Source of the DNA: Mactromeris polynyma
Taxonomy: Eukaryota; Mollusca; Bivalvia; Venerida; Mactridae
Direction: 5' to 3'
NCBI GenBank assembly: GCA_032209605.1
Contig: JASFXZ010000038.1
Span: 1,240,001 to 1,304,000, forward strand
Length of the DNA stretch: 64,000 nucleotides
In this document: positions 47,901 through 58,968 of the stretch, in pieces
Layout of the letters: every line of letters begins with the position of its first letter
How positions within the stretch are numbered: the first letter of the stretch is position 1
Made by a program: the position numbers and the translations under genes
Notes under the pieces: generated by a model
What the model saw: the letters and a program-made list of their open reading frames with translations, nothing else
What the model was told of the DNA's origin: nothing
Databases searched by the model: none

Positions 47901-50900
47901 AGGCCTAATCTTTTCTCAATCAAATCCAATCCTATCGCCAATACAAGATATTATCAAAATCTTTTGACACAAAGTACTGATACAGTTTTCATCAGAATCT
48001 CAGGAAACTTCAAACAAATAATCCACATAATTTGTAGCTGTCTTTGACTTATTGGGATCGCCCTGTGTCCGACTTCAACAATTTAGCTTCTTAACACTCT
48101 AGAGGTAACATCTTTTACCTGATCTTCATGAAAGTATATTTGTCACAATGAAATCTCAGCCAAGTTCGAAACTGGGTTTGTTAACACCACATTTTTTACT
48201 TTATCTATATGAGACATGGTCAAAATGTTTGCTGTAATAAAATCTAAGTCAAGTTCGAAACTGTGTCATCTGGGGTCAAAAACTAGGTCCAATTATAGTA
48301 AAACCTTGTTACCACTCCAGAGTTCACATTTTTGTTTTTATCTATATGAGACATGGTCAAAATGTTTGCCTTAATAATATCTTGAAATATCAAGTTGAAA
48401 CTGGGTTATCTGAGATAAAAAAAAACAATGTACTCAGGTGAGCGATATAGGGCCATAATGGTCCTCTTGTTTTTTAGTCTGTTTGGGTTTAAGATTGCCG
48501 TCTTGCATCTATATTGGATTTTGTCAATAATATGTCTGACAAAGGGTAAAGAGGGGTTATTAATCACCTTCAGTGATAGCTCTAGATCAATTTTCATTCT
48601 TTATAAAGGCCACAAGCAATTTTATTTTCAGTACTTTGCGCTTCCTTATTAGGGGCCATGTGTTTGAAATCTCATCTGGTTTAATTATAAATTTCTAATG
48701 TATATTTATTTTTGATTTCTTATAGGTTGTGAGAGAGTTTGCTGCCCCAGATGAAACCTTAGAGGAAACGCTCTGTAGTAGTCGTGGATTGATGCCACGT
48801 AGTACGTCTGTCCGTGTGTCAGAAGGTAACTCAACATTCTACAGGACAAGTGATGTACCGGGTGAAGAGGTCACTGGTATGTGACTCAGATTGTCTGTTG
48901 GCTTGGCAACGTGATGTAAAATTCCCCAAAACACCTAATACTCGAATGTTTTGGATTCTTTTTATATCTTGTGAATTTCTACGTACCTAGGGTTGAAAGT
49001 CGAAATGAGTCAATCTTTCAAGTTATATACAGATGGACTACATGAATCTTTCACTGGCTTCCGGTACGGGTAGAAATATCCTGCTCGAGGGTCACTGTTT
49101 CGGCGGGAACAAGGCTGTGCCGAGTTACCATGTTAACTGTTGCCCGCATGCTGGATATTTCCATCTGAACACGAAGACAGTGATAGATTCCTTTTCTTGC
49201 ATGCCTTTCTAAAGAAATAAATGATGAGATTAAATAAAAAGACTAACTTGAAAAAAACTTTTATCTTATATTAACATATTGTTTTACCAATTCATTACAA
49301 TTAAAGTTATTATTGGATATTACTAAGAGACTTGTCTACACACAAGGTTGGTGGTGTGTAAGATAGGGTGTTCCAGCACCAGTGTAAATGCAGTAACTCT
49401 CTGTCTGGTATGCAAGAATAGTTGCACTTTTCCCATGATACATATATGAATGAATTTGTATATACACTTGGCTGTTGTTTCTTGATGTATTTCATTTATA
49501 TCTACTGTTTGTACTATCACATACAGTGTCAATACTGCTTTGAAGTGTCACATCAGATGCTCATCATGTTGGTTTCATGTACAGTATAAGTGGCAAACTT
49601 CTCAATATGGAAATGTTTGCAAATTTTGTGAATTCATGAAAGTCTAAAAATATCAGCCAGCATAATTTTCCTTATTCTTAGAAGTACATTTTTGTATACA
49701 GTCTGACCTTTTTATTTGACATGCTTCTAACCAAATACTTGGTATCATCCGAAATAAATATCATGTCCCGATGTATCTTCTAAGGCACGTCAAATTGAAA
49801 TGGACTTTTCGAAATTATGTATTACAAAAAATAAAATTTCTGACCCGATGAATTTGAATGAACAAGGTCCAACTGTACTTCACTATTTAATTTTTTGGTA
49901 CTTATTTTAGTGATTGCAAACATCTCTGCTGGCAATACATCTGCAGTCACCATTTTGCTAGCTTTTTTGCTGACCAAAAGTATAACTCTTTGTTTGAGCC
50001 TTTTCCTTTGTCTCTTGTCGTTTGTTTCCTTCACTACTATACATAGTACGCCTAACTACGCATTTCACTACCTTAAAAATACTTTTACTGCACATACAAA
50101 TAATTTATTCCTTTGTCTGCTTATCTGAACATGGCTTTTGGGATTACCATCCTGAATAAATTATTTGTTTATAGCACCCTGACTGCTTGAGTTGGGGTTG
50201 GTAGGTTGATTATTTTGTCTCTGTTTTTATTTTTGCACCTGCTGCATATGCTACATGACAGTTATGGTGTAGTGGAAAAGACATATCAAAAATCTTGAAT
50301 GGGAAAGCCAAATAGGTTTTCTGGCCCAATTTCAGTAGGTCTATTAGGGTAACAGAAGCAAACAATCTATAAAGGATGGCCATACTGCAGATTGAACTGA
50401 TTTTGTTATGATCTGATAGAATGAACTAGGGGATTGGACTGAAAAAGTTATTATTTCCTCATGTAAATAGTTCTGATGATTGAACTAGGGGATTGGACTG
50501 AAAAAGTTATTATTTCATCATGTAAATAGTTCTGATGATTGAACTAGGGAATTGGACTGAAAAAGTTATTATTTCATCATGTAAATAGTTCTGATGATTG
50601 AACTAGGGGATTGGACTGAAAAAGTTATTATTTCATCATGTAAATAGTTCTGATGATTGAACTAGGGAATTGGACTGAAAAAGTTATTATTTCATCATGT
50701 AAATAGTTATGATGATTGAACTAGGGGATTGGACTGAAAAAGTTATTATTTCCTCATGTAAATAGTTCTGATGATTGAACTAATTAGGTCAGTTGATGTA
50801 CATTTTCCTGAAAATACAGTTTAAGTTCAGGAAGTAAAGATATTTGCAATTTTTACAAAAATATCAGCCAGCATAAATTTTCTTACTGGGAAGTAATTTA

Positions 50901-53900
50901 AGTTATTTAATTATGTACTTGACTATTCAATACTCGTTTTGGAGGTACGCAACTATTTCCACTCGCGAAGCATCAAAAATCTCCAATACGCAAACTTTTT
51001 TCGAAGACTGGCAGGTGACTGCAATTATTGATTGATATCACTGGACATGTAGTTTTCTATCATCGGGTTATGCTGCTTTAGGTCAGCTTAAAATATTACT
51101 GAGTGAATTGTTGGCATCACTGCATCATAACTTACTTTGTCCAAAATAATGTATGTTGATTCATGCTGCAAACTGATGAATGAAAAGCGCTTTACTTCTG
51201 TGATTGCAACATTTGATTGCTAGGTAGTCACAGTGAATCCTCAATAATAAGACCACCTTTGGTTCTGGAGAAGGTCAGTCTTAGTTGTGATGTGGTCTGA
51301 TTATTGTTATATATGGAAGAAAACTTAAAGAAACTGGTTCATGAAAATATGGTCTTATAACTTAGGTGGTCTTAATGTTGAGGTGGTCTTTAAGTAAGGT
51401 TTTACAGTATTTCATATGGTGCTGGTATAGTTCGGCACCAAACTGACGAATATTGCTTAGCTTTACTTCAAAGTGTAACTGTAATAAATATTTTTGTTAT
51501 TTTATCAGAGGTTCAAAGAGAGGGGGCTTCAGCAGATCAAGATGAAGTTTTTGAAGAGGGCGTGTCACAAAATTGTACGGACGAGGAGAAAATTTTGTCA
51601 AACCGAAGAACCGGTGGCGGGACTTCACCTACATTAGCTTCATTCTCTCTGGATAATCGGTAAGAAACATGTTGGAATTTTGCTTATGGGATGTGATTTT
51701 TTTCAAAATTTTAACACTTGTGTTGTAGATCTAAAATGAATTATTAATGGAAGTTATAAGATTCTATTCTTTGGTTAATGTAGTGGTTTACATATTAGTG
51801 GTGTTACATCTGGAATGTTTTAATAAGTGTTCTAAAAATCTGTTTAATAAATAAAATAATCTTTTAACACAAGTGTCATATTTCCTTTTTATCATAAGTT
51901 TCATTGGTAAAATAATAGAGTCACTTTAAGTCTGTTGCAATGTCACATGATTTGTTATTTCCTTTGTGACTTATCATAAATAATACATCACACTTATTAC
52001 GCATCTGCAATGTCATTTATGATATTATATGTGATTTTGCACTATCCCTTTTGTTACAATATGAAATAAGGTATTGATCACTTGCAAATCTGTTTATATA
52101 ATTACAGACCATATTTGGAGGCAATATTTCATGCCTTGGAATGTACAGAGAATGATTATGAAGCATTGTTTGGATTGTGCCTGCTGTACGCTATGGGACA
52201 TAATAATGGTAAATTATATCAATATGTAAAGTTGATGCATAAATTAAGCAAACTCATGTCCCTTGTCGGTCTTTTCCTTCTGTTTGTTTGAAGGCTTCAT
52301 GGTTTTAATAATAGTAATTCAAGTCTATTTTCCTTGACAAAGAACAGTTATCTTAATATTGTTATTGTGTTTTTGACTTACTTGATATTTGTATTGTACT
52401 TTTAACTGACAATGTATGACTAATGTAGAAAGTATTCATTACAAAAGTCATTACTATAAACAAATAAAGTATATACAGAAAATCTTTCTTTTTTCATCTT
52501 AAACATTTATTTTAATATCATGCATATTTAATGACTTCTTATATTTCTTTGCTGCTAGAGGGTCGGTATATATTTATTGTTTGTCAAATTAATTGTTGTG
52601 TATTTGATGGTGTTTCACTTTCTAAGAATTTCTTATATGAATTATCTGAGTCTGGAATTATAAGCATTACTCAACACTTTCCATTCAGCTGTCAATCTTT
52701 GCTCTGCTGAGTCGGAGTTTGGAGATTTGAGATTCTGATGTGAATCACAATGCTTACTGGATGCTTAGTACCAGTATTCTGTATGGCCCTTTTTTAGATT
52801 TGAGTGTGAATCTTAGATTTGAGGGTAGGAATTAAGCAAACATTATACTCATCACATGGCAATCATATCTTTCAATCTATGACATACTCTCAAATCTGTA
52901 AGAAAATGTATCAGAATGAATACTCAACTCTCTGCAAGCATCATTATCTATTTCCTTATTCAAATCTCTAAGCTCAAACTCAGTAGAGTGCATTTTGACA
53001 TCTGAATGCTGAGAGCAGACTGGTAAAAATTGGTTATAATTCCTGGCCATAATTTTGATATGTTGAGTTTAAATTCTTATATATTGTATCCTGTCTATTT
53101 CTCCTTTTTTTATTGTTGTATTATTATTATCAATGTAATACGTCCAACACAAAAAAGTGATCAATGTTGTTTTTTCTGTTGTGTCGGCATATTTCACATT
53201 CTCCCATTGTATTTCCATTTTAATTTCTACTGCACTGCAATTGTACAGTCATTTACCATCAATTGTCATTCAGTAACAATATTTTGATGTCTTTTCTTTA
53301 TACCACAGTTGTTCACTCTACTTAATTAATTATAAATTTGCCCCAACTTTAATTGAATTCTCATTTACTTTTGCCCATTCTATCTTGAGGTAAAACTTTG
53401 TTAAGAAAGTTTATATGTGATTTTCATAATTTTTGTTTTAGGCACAGAATTTCAAGTAGAATCTTACAGAATATGGTGATATATTATCATGAAAAATCCA
53501 AAAAATATATTTGAAAATATCAAACTGTAGTGTTTTGTTAAAAATGATAAAACTATATCTTACAGGTATACACCAAGGATTAATGGATTCTGTGTTCATG
53601 CCAACAGAACAATCAGAGGTGAGTATATCATTATATGATTGACAAAAAAAATATTTTATCTTCATAAGTAATACAAGTTACCTGTTTGTACTGAAATTAT
53701 ATATATTGTCAGTAAGTTATGTAGTCAGTATGAGTGCCAGATCATTGAAGTTTCTGGAAGTAATGAGATTCTACCTGTTGTACTACGGCTTCTCTAATCA
53801 TGTGAAAAGAGTACTTTTGACTGTAATCTAAGCATATCTGTCAGTTTTCTTAAATGTTGGAAGAAAGTGTCACATAAATAGCCAAAATCAGCCCTCATAT

Positions 53901-56900
53901 TGACTGTATCACTAATTTCAACTTCAGTCATTTGTTCGTCATCAAGTACTTATACTAGATGAAGACAACTAAAGTCTAGTACCTTTACTCATTATTGCTA
54001 TTTTTTCTTACTTTCAGGCCAAAGACAACTATAACATAGCTTTAGTGGAAAGACTTATTCGCATAATCACTCTTGTCACTCAGCATGGTAGCAAGGTTAG
54101 ACTTGCCACTCTAGAACTGAGTATACGTCTTCTGAAACAACTTGTCTATATGCCAGAGAAGTCTTATCTTCAAGACAGACATTTGGCAGGCATTGAAAAT
54201 GCCCGAGAGTGCAGTACACAGTTACTTAGGAATTTCTACAAGGTATGTTCTGTTAAGTGTCAGAAAATATTAGACAGGGGTTCCATTCGACCCTTGAGTT
54301 GACCCTTTGACCCCTGGATTTTTCAAAAAGCCCCATTTTGACCCTCAGGATTCTGGCTGAAGGGTCACTTTTTCTCTATATTTATTGGTAATTTTGCTAT
54401 AAAGTGGTAGAATCCGGTAAGAAATTATCACAATGACCCTTGAGATTCAGCACCTAGTGGATCCCCTGTTAGAGTAACAACATATTGTATAAAAGGTAAA
54501 GGTCATGACATGAAAATGTTTGCAAATTTCGCGAATTAAAGAAAGTTACAAAAATATCAGCATGTGTAGTTTTTCTTTGTACAGAGGGACATTTTTCTGA
54601 TATTTACTATTTAATATCATGCTGGTATTGAAACTTTGTTTGTCAAACTCTCATGTTAATGATATATAAGCATTCAAAATACAAAAAAAAATCAATTCTT
54701 AACACTGACCTGAGTATTGCTTTGAATAAATAGTAATAGCTTCATTACCAACACTTCACAAGACACAGATCAGAATCATATTGAGATAAATACCTATGTA
54801 AATGGTTATATACATGTATTTAGTGAATTATCTGCCCCTTTTGAAATACCTATTCTTGCATACCAGACAGGGATTTCCCAAGTTTACACTTTATCTTTCA
54901 TCTCCTATGTGGGATGACTCTTGTGCTGATGACGTCACATAATGACGTTGTGTAACATCGAATAATAACTTGAATGAATTTGTAAAATGATGTTTTATTA
55001 TAAGTCAAACGTCCATAAAACTTCAATTGTTTCATTTAATCTTGTCCTTTATTTGTTGAAAATGGTATCCAAGAATCTTTCACTTGCTTTGTGTGCGGAT
55101 GATAATATCAAGTTATTCACTTGATATTGGTACAGGTTTCTCATAGATTTGGTTTCTTAAGCATTCTTGTTTATTTCTGTACCATAATATAACTTAAACG
55201 CTTCTTGAAATATAAGTTCCATTTCATTGTATACCTGTCAGCATGTATGTAGTACATGTATGTTATATATTTTTCCCTTGTGTTTCTTTCAGAGTGAGGA
55301 AATCTTCCTTGATATGTTTGAAGACGAGTACAACGAAATGATGGTAAGTTATATAGGTTTACAATGTATTTTAAATTAGGGGCAGGTTATACACTTTTTC
55401 AGGTGTTTTATATTGTAGATCATGTATAGCAAAGTTTGTTGGTGGCCCGCTTATTATCGACAGTCAATCCTACCTCCATCCTGGGAAATTTTCCAGGAAA
55501 AGCCGTAAGAAAAATCAGATAATAGTCCTAAACTTGAACTGAAATGTCATTAACGCGATATAGGCAGAAGGAAATAGCCATATTTGCTTTTTAGCAATAA
55601 TTATCTAACTACATGATATAGCAAGAGGAACTGTATAATGTTTTATCGTTATACAGTCCTTCAACTAATGCTGCTATAATTTTGTATTTTTTTTTAAAAA
55701 TAATGAAGTTATTTGAACTTTTGGTACTGTCAAATTGTACATGTTCGTCCGGTATATCAGGCTAATTGCGCAAGCGTTAATTTTGCAGAAGAAACACATG
55801 TACGAGGTATGTCCAAAAAGTTTCACTCCATTCACAAACCATTTGTGATACGTTATACAAAATTGTGTGGAGTTACATAAAACAATAACAAATTAATGCA
55901 AGATTCACAACAGCCACTGTAGGATATGCGGCGCACGTCACAACGTTACCTTGACAATTCACTTATAACTTTTCAAAATAGACGCCTCCGTATTCAATGC
56001 TCTATTGGTTACGCCCCACCCACTTCTGGTAAATTGTGTCATACCATTGTTTTTCAAATGATCGAACAATGTAATTGACATGAGAAACAAGTTCATCTCT
56101 GTCTTAGTGTTTGTACTCTCCAAGTTCCCTTTTTATGCATGGAAACATAACGATTTCCTCAACCGACATAATGACTTTGGCGTTAACTTTTTTTGGTCTA
56201 CCCGACCTGGCATCGTTCTTGTTGGATAACCACCCACTTGAAAAACGTTGATGCTACTTATATACAAGGGAACGGGAAACTGACGAATATCCTGTGGTTC
56301 TATGTAATATTATTATAGTGTCTGTGGGTGTTTTATCCAATGAAACGCACATTTTAATAATAGTTTGCTGTTCTTTGGCATCAAAAGACGCCATTTTTTA
56401 TATCGAAATCAAAAACAAGTGCGGTGCGTAGTTCGTTTGCCTTCAGCACGTTATACAACTGATGCCGTTAAAAATTGCAGGAAATGACGCCACTACATTA
56501 TTGACGCATATATGTCAAAATAATAACTTTGGTGCTCCTCATCGCGCCAAAAGAAAATCTTGTTACTTTATCTGTTAAGAAAACAATATTTACTTGAATA
56601 TCTGAACTGAGCCGATCGGTCAAACATATAAACATATAAATGCGTATATTTAATTCATTTCATAATTTTTTTTAATTAAATTGTGTCATTTCATGGGGAT
56701 TAAGTCAATAAAGATATTAAGCTATATTACCCCGATATATTGACATAGACATTATAAACATCAATGTTGTCCACAAACTTTTTGGACATACCTCGTATAC
56801 AAAGATAATTATCAAATCTACCTCATGCTATCGAGATTTTTTCAAAAAATCATAAAATTGAGTTTTTATTCCAAAAAAATCTCACATTACAAACATAAGG

Positions 56901-57354
56901 CGATAGCCTTGCCTGCCGTGCGTTCGGTTAAGGCTAACACTCGCACGAGTTAAGAAACTGTGCACGCATTGCCAAAAAGTATGCGCCCTTCGCTAGCTAC
57001 CTCGGAGATGCTCGAGCGAGTGGGTGCACAGTGGGCGTGTACTTTTTGGCAAACAGAGCGTTCGGTTGCAAAATGCGTGCACAGTTTCTTCACTCATGCG
57101 AGTGTAAGCCTTAACCGAACGCACGGCAGGCAAGGCTATCGCCTTATGTTTGTAATGTGAGATTTTTTAATACAGAGATTGTTTGCATAGAAAGCTGTTG
57201 TTTAACATAAGATGTTTCTTTTCAGTCACGCCCACTTAATGTTGAGTACCTGACAATGGATGCATCCATTTTATTACCCCCCACTGGAACCCCGTTGACA
57301 GGTATTGATTTCAACAAGAGGCTACCTTGTGGGGAAGTTGAACGAGCTAGAAGG
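35987..57354 (+). CDS. CLEC16A: CLEC16A (ema/GOP-1 family), exons 1-17, 3' end beyond window
   Basis: Exons 35987-36063, 37021-37149, 37541-37674, 38055-38122, 38685-38765, 39159-39264, 45240-45363, 45750-45939, 46718-46768, 47225-47338, 48726-48876, 51509-51659, 52108-52208, 53566-53618, 54018-54242, 55293-55343 and 57226-57354. All keep frame, giving 645 codons. Telltale segments are [80 protein letters not shown] and [15 protein letters not shown]. The N-terminal FPL domain spans roughly residues 50-200. Exons 10-12 encode the poorly conserved loop. By family knowledge it is an endolysosomal membrane-associated factor for endosome maturation and mitophagy, working with RNF41/NRDP1 and USP8 in mammals and with Rab2 in worms. 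Despite the name there is no C-type lectin domain. Human CLEC16A is about 1,050 aa, so about 40% is missing here; the next conserved block was not found before 64000. Confidence 0.96.
36616..36800 (-). pseudogene. Non-LTR retrotransposon reverse-transcriptase C-terminal remnant
   Basis: On the minus strand, one frame reads [20 protein letters not shown] then [20 protein letters not shown] and FKARYIK, ending in TGA at 36618-36616. The [14 protein letters not shown]...SLEAFK pattern is the conserved C-terminal end of LINE-type reverse transcriptases. The frame is broken by a stop upstream, so this is a 5'-truncated dead copy. It lies antisense in CLEC16A intron 1. Confidence 0.75.
37880..37948. 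mobile_element. Tigger-like MITE, right half
   Basis: AATGGTGGTCTTTATATTGA followed by GGTTTTACTGTA matches the right end of the CAGTAAAACCTC family. The left half is lost. It lies in CLEC16A intron 3. Confidence 0.5.
40010..40154. repeat. Hairpin / small foldback element in CLEC16A intron 6
   Basis: The inner stem pairs CGAGGGTTCAGTGCAAGACT + ATACTAACTCCTAT with ATAGGAGTTAGGACAGTCTT + TCGCTGAACCCTCG around a loop of about 6 nt. Outer flanks (TGTATGTAAA on both sides, GCATCAT/ATGATG) extend the symmetry. The inner hairpin is about 80 nt, in the pre-miRNA size range, but the extended arms favour a MITE. Confidence 0.75.
41398..42279. repeat. 69/57-bp minisatellite, open on both strands
   Basis: Fourteen copies of a unit containing ACATACCTCACTTCAATGAC and TATCCTGTCACTGACTGCTG. 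Two unit lengths, 69 and 57 bp, differ by a 12-bp CCTAAGATTGCA-type insert. Both lengths are multiples of 3, so one frame on each strand stays open throughout (348 codons plus, 294 minus). It lies in CLEC16A intron 6. Confidence 0.95.
42411..43425. repeat. 39-bp minisatellite with expanded poly-C tracts
   Basis: About 25 copies of a roughly 39-bp unit, CATTGTGAAGAACTTTACAC + AATATTGTTATTGA, separated by either TCCTC or a pure C tract of about 5 to 18 bases. C tracts dominate the left two thirds; TCCTC dominates the right end, where the oldest, most diverged copies lie. The array starts about 130 bp after the preceding minisatellite, in the same intron. Confidence 0.95.
44026..44199. mobile_element. 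Tigger-like MITE, second subtype
   Basis: The left end TACTGTTAAATCTGTGTTAG pairs loosely with the right end GAAGACAGGTTTTACTGTA. The interior contains CTGTCTTAAGCAGCC and GGCTGCTGAAGACAG in inverted orientation. About 174 bp, no ORF. Confidence 0.5.
44410..44648. repeat. Interspersed repeat with short internal palindrome
   Basis: Starts TATGCCCTTCTTCAAAGAAG + ACAGGGCATA, a small hairpin, and runs through GGTCAAAGGTCAAGGTCACA to CAAACATCTCTTGTT. I recall this type as abundant in bivalve genomes, but that is not verified here. No ORF. Confidence 0.5.
44985..45115. repeat. 55-bp tandem repeat, 2.4 copies
   Basis: ATGTTATAGCATTCTGCAAT + GAAAAATATCAGAGATCAAT + TCTTTTGAATCATAA is repeated almost exactly. 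It ends about 125 bp before CLEC16A exon 7. Confidence 0.85.
45571..45706. repeat. Three copies of a CAGGGGAGATAAT motif
   Basis: GGCAGGGGAGATAAT-like motifs occur at 45571, 45618 and 45687 with irregular spacing in CLEC16A intron 7. It may be an old degenerate tandem repeat. Confidence 0.45.
45941..46022. mobile_element. Tigger-like MITE end abutting the exon 8 splice donor
   Basis: TACAGTAAAACTCGATAATA + AGACCACC is the canonical left terminus of the window's CAGTAAAACCTC family, and TTAATATCGAGTTGGTCTCA lies inside. Its first T is the second base of the intron, so most of the 5' splice site (GTACAGT) is transposon sequence. A matching right terminus is not evident. Confidence 0.65.
47930..48475. 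repeat. Interspersed repeat ending in GAGCGATATAGGGCC
   Basis: Contains two internal copies of a segment with ATGAGACATGGTCAAAATGT and AAGTTCGAAACTG..., ending GTGAGCGATATAGGGCCATA + ATGGTCCTCTTG. Related pieces occur at 61395-61560 and 63455-63490. It lies in CLEC16A intron 10. Probably the tail region of a dispersed element; class unknown. Confidence 0.6.
49020..49440. repeat. Dispersed repeat with GTATGCAAGAAT motif
   Basis: Segments around TCTGGTATGCAAGAATAG (49400-49430) and AGAAATATCCTGCTCGAGG (49070) recur, often inverted, at 39000-39090, 54840-54910 and 61625-61750. Copies differ in internal length. No ORF is shared. Confidence 0.45.
50420..50781. repeat. 59-bp minisatellite in CLEC16A intron 11
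   Basis: Six nearly identical copies of a 59-bp unit beginning GAACTAGGGGATTGGACTGA, with the only common variants GGGGATT/GGGAATT and TTTCATC/TTTCCTC. The high identity implies recent expansion. Confidence 0.93.
51229..51409. mobile_element. Tigger-like MITE in CLEC16A intron 11
   Basis: Left end CACAGTGAATCCTCAATAAT + AAGACCACC; right end AAGTAAGGTTTTACAGTA. The interior GGTGGTCTTAATGTTGAGG matches family members. The right end lies 99 bp from exon 12. Confidence 0.65.
55801..56797 (-). mobile_element. mariner-like element, internally deleted and dead
   Basis: Perfect inverted ends, TACGAGGTATGTCCAAAAAG on both sides, carry the TA typical of mariner insertion. On the minus strand from about 56393, a frame reads [20 protein letters not shown] and later SVSRSLVYK followed by a TAG, then [12 protein letters not shown]: the N-terminal helix-turn-helix and linker of a mariner transposase. 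A C-terminal relic ([19 protein letters not shown], then a stop, then GGVYFEKL) lies near 55975-56070. The catalytic DDD core between them is deleted, so the 997-bp copy can move only in trans, if at all. It lies antisense in CLEC16A intron 16. Confidence 0.88.
56874..57168. mobile_element. Foldback element, arms about 100 bp
   Basis: The left arm starts AATCTCACATTACAAACATA and runs through CCTTGCCTGCCGTGCGTTCG to AGAAACTGTGCACGCAT. The right arm is its near-exact inverse ending at 57168. The GC-rich centre repeats CACAGT, GTTCGGTT and TTTTTGGCA motifs in partial inversions. No ORF belongs to a known transposase. It ends only 57 bp before CLEC16A exon 17. Confidence 0.9.
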
Positions 57355-58762
57355 GTAAGTGTTCACATTGATTTATTACTGTACACATAGTGAAGTTAGT
57401 GGTGTGCATAGTTGATATCTTTCCATGAAATTAAATAGCCATAAAAAACCCTGTAAAACCTTGATTTGTGAATGTTGCCTTCCCTGCTTCACATGTTGTC
57501 ACTTTTTGTATTTATAAACATGTCTAGGTTTACAGTAATTTAAGTTCATACAATTGAAGTGAAACTACTGTCGTTACTGGATTAGTTCGTGAAATCTTAC
57601 TGGAGTAATATTGGTCCTTTTTTGTCGTCCGTCAGATGTCTGGTATTGTTAGCATATGTTATAGCTTTCACCAGTAGTCATGAGTGGACAATCTCTACCT
57701 TTCATAATTCAGGAGAAATTCTATTGTGTATGTGGGTTCACATTGAACATACAAAGAGTGATCCAGAAATAATAGGATTTTATTCAGTGCAGATCAGACA
57801 TAACAAAAACAATTATGATAATAAGGCAGAAAGTGTAATCTGTCAGTGCAATATATGCCAAATATCAAAAATGTTGGTTGCTATATAAAGGTACTGACAC
57901 CATCTGTGTCGTGGGGGCTGGATATCGCCATAACGTCGCAATTTCAGCGGAAACATTCATTAATCAGTCACATATAAACCTCTTCAAAACAGTTCCCTTA
58001 CACACAATGCACATTCGATGATACTGTATCCACTTTTGAAAAGAGGCCATGTACCACTTTTGATCAAGCTATGAAACAATCTGTTGTACATATATTGAAA
58101 GCTCTCCAAGTCTATCAAATCTTCTATCGACGTCAAGCTGTTTTTCCTGCAACCCGTCCTGTGTTAACCCGTGAGCTCCTATCTTTCGTCTTTGAAGATT
58201 TTGTGCGAACGGAACATGAGCGACTTGTTGACTCCATGATGTCGCGCCTGCTTCATCTTCTGGAACGTTTCTGTTGGTGTCTTGCCTAATTAATTGCGAT
58301 TTTAATCTTCGGTGTTGATGTTGATTCGTCCAGGACGATTTTGGACACTTGCACTTGTTTACTATGTTGTGATCGTAAACAAAGAGCAGTGACATCTTAA
58401 TTTTACATACTGACGTCAAAAACATTTAAGTAATGTCATCTAATTGGACGCCATCATTTATTGGACGATTGATTAGCTAGTACTAGGAATGACAACCAAG
58501 ATTTGTTCCCTTCGATATGTAGAGTATAAAATGCATATAAGGGCAAAATTATTATTTCATCAAATTGTAGATATTTAATCAGAAGTTATGCAGCATTATT
58601 AATTAACTCTACCTATTTTCAACATTCCATGTCACTTGCTTATGAAGGGGATTCATTATAGATTATTTCAAAATGCAAATTTTTATTACAAAAGAGTAGT
58701 TAGACTTACTTCTGACATGACAATGGTCCCAATATATGATACAGAAAATAGCAGTAACTATA
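57355..58762. other. CLEC16A intron 17 (start), no further exon seen
   Basis: A search for the next conserved CLEC16A block gave nothing in this interval. Bases 58069-58425 are open on the minus strand (118 codons) with an overlapping plus ORF. Neither translation is recognised, and neither has splice or start context worth calling. Confidence 0.45.
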
Positions 58763-58968
58763 TACAGGGTGTTAAAAAAGTTTTAGAATGTTTTTAATTG
58801 CTTGTTTCATCTATGTCGCTATATACCAATAGTTTACTTCTGTGTGAGAGTTCAATATAAAACAGATATTCATGAGAAAACAGCAGTTTTCATTATGCGA
58901 AATAAAGCCAGTGTTCTCATTTTATCGAAATTCAAACTTTGTGAACAAACTTTTTAACACCCTGTTTA
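58763..58968. mobile_element. 206-bp MITE with mariner-type ends
   Basis: The left end TACAGGGTGTTAAAAAAGTT pairs with the right end AACTTTTTAACACCCTGTTTA. The outer TA and the AAAAAGTT-type terminus resemble Tc1/mariner ends. No coding capacity. Confidence 0.75.

Noticed and set aside
56960..57160. 66-codon ORF near CLEC16A exon 17
   Set aside because: It lies in the arms of the foldback element; open only because of the GC-rich repeat.
58069..58425. 118-codon minus ORF as a gene or CLEC16A exon
   Set aside because: It is on the wrong strand for CLEC16A, is unrecognised, and an overlapping plus ORF is equally long in part; no start or splice support.
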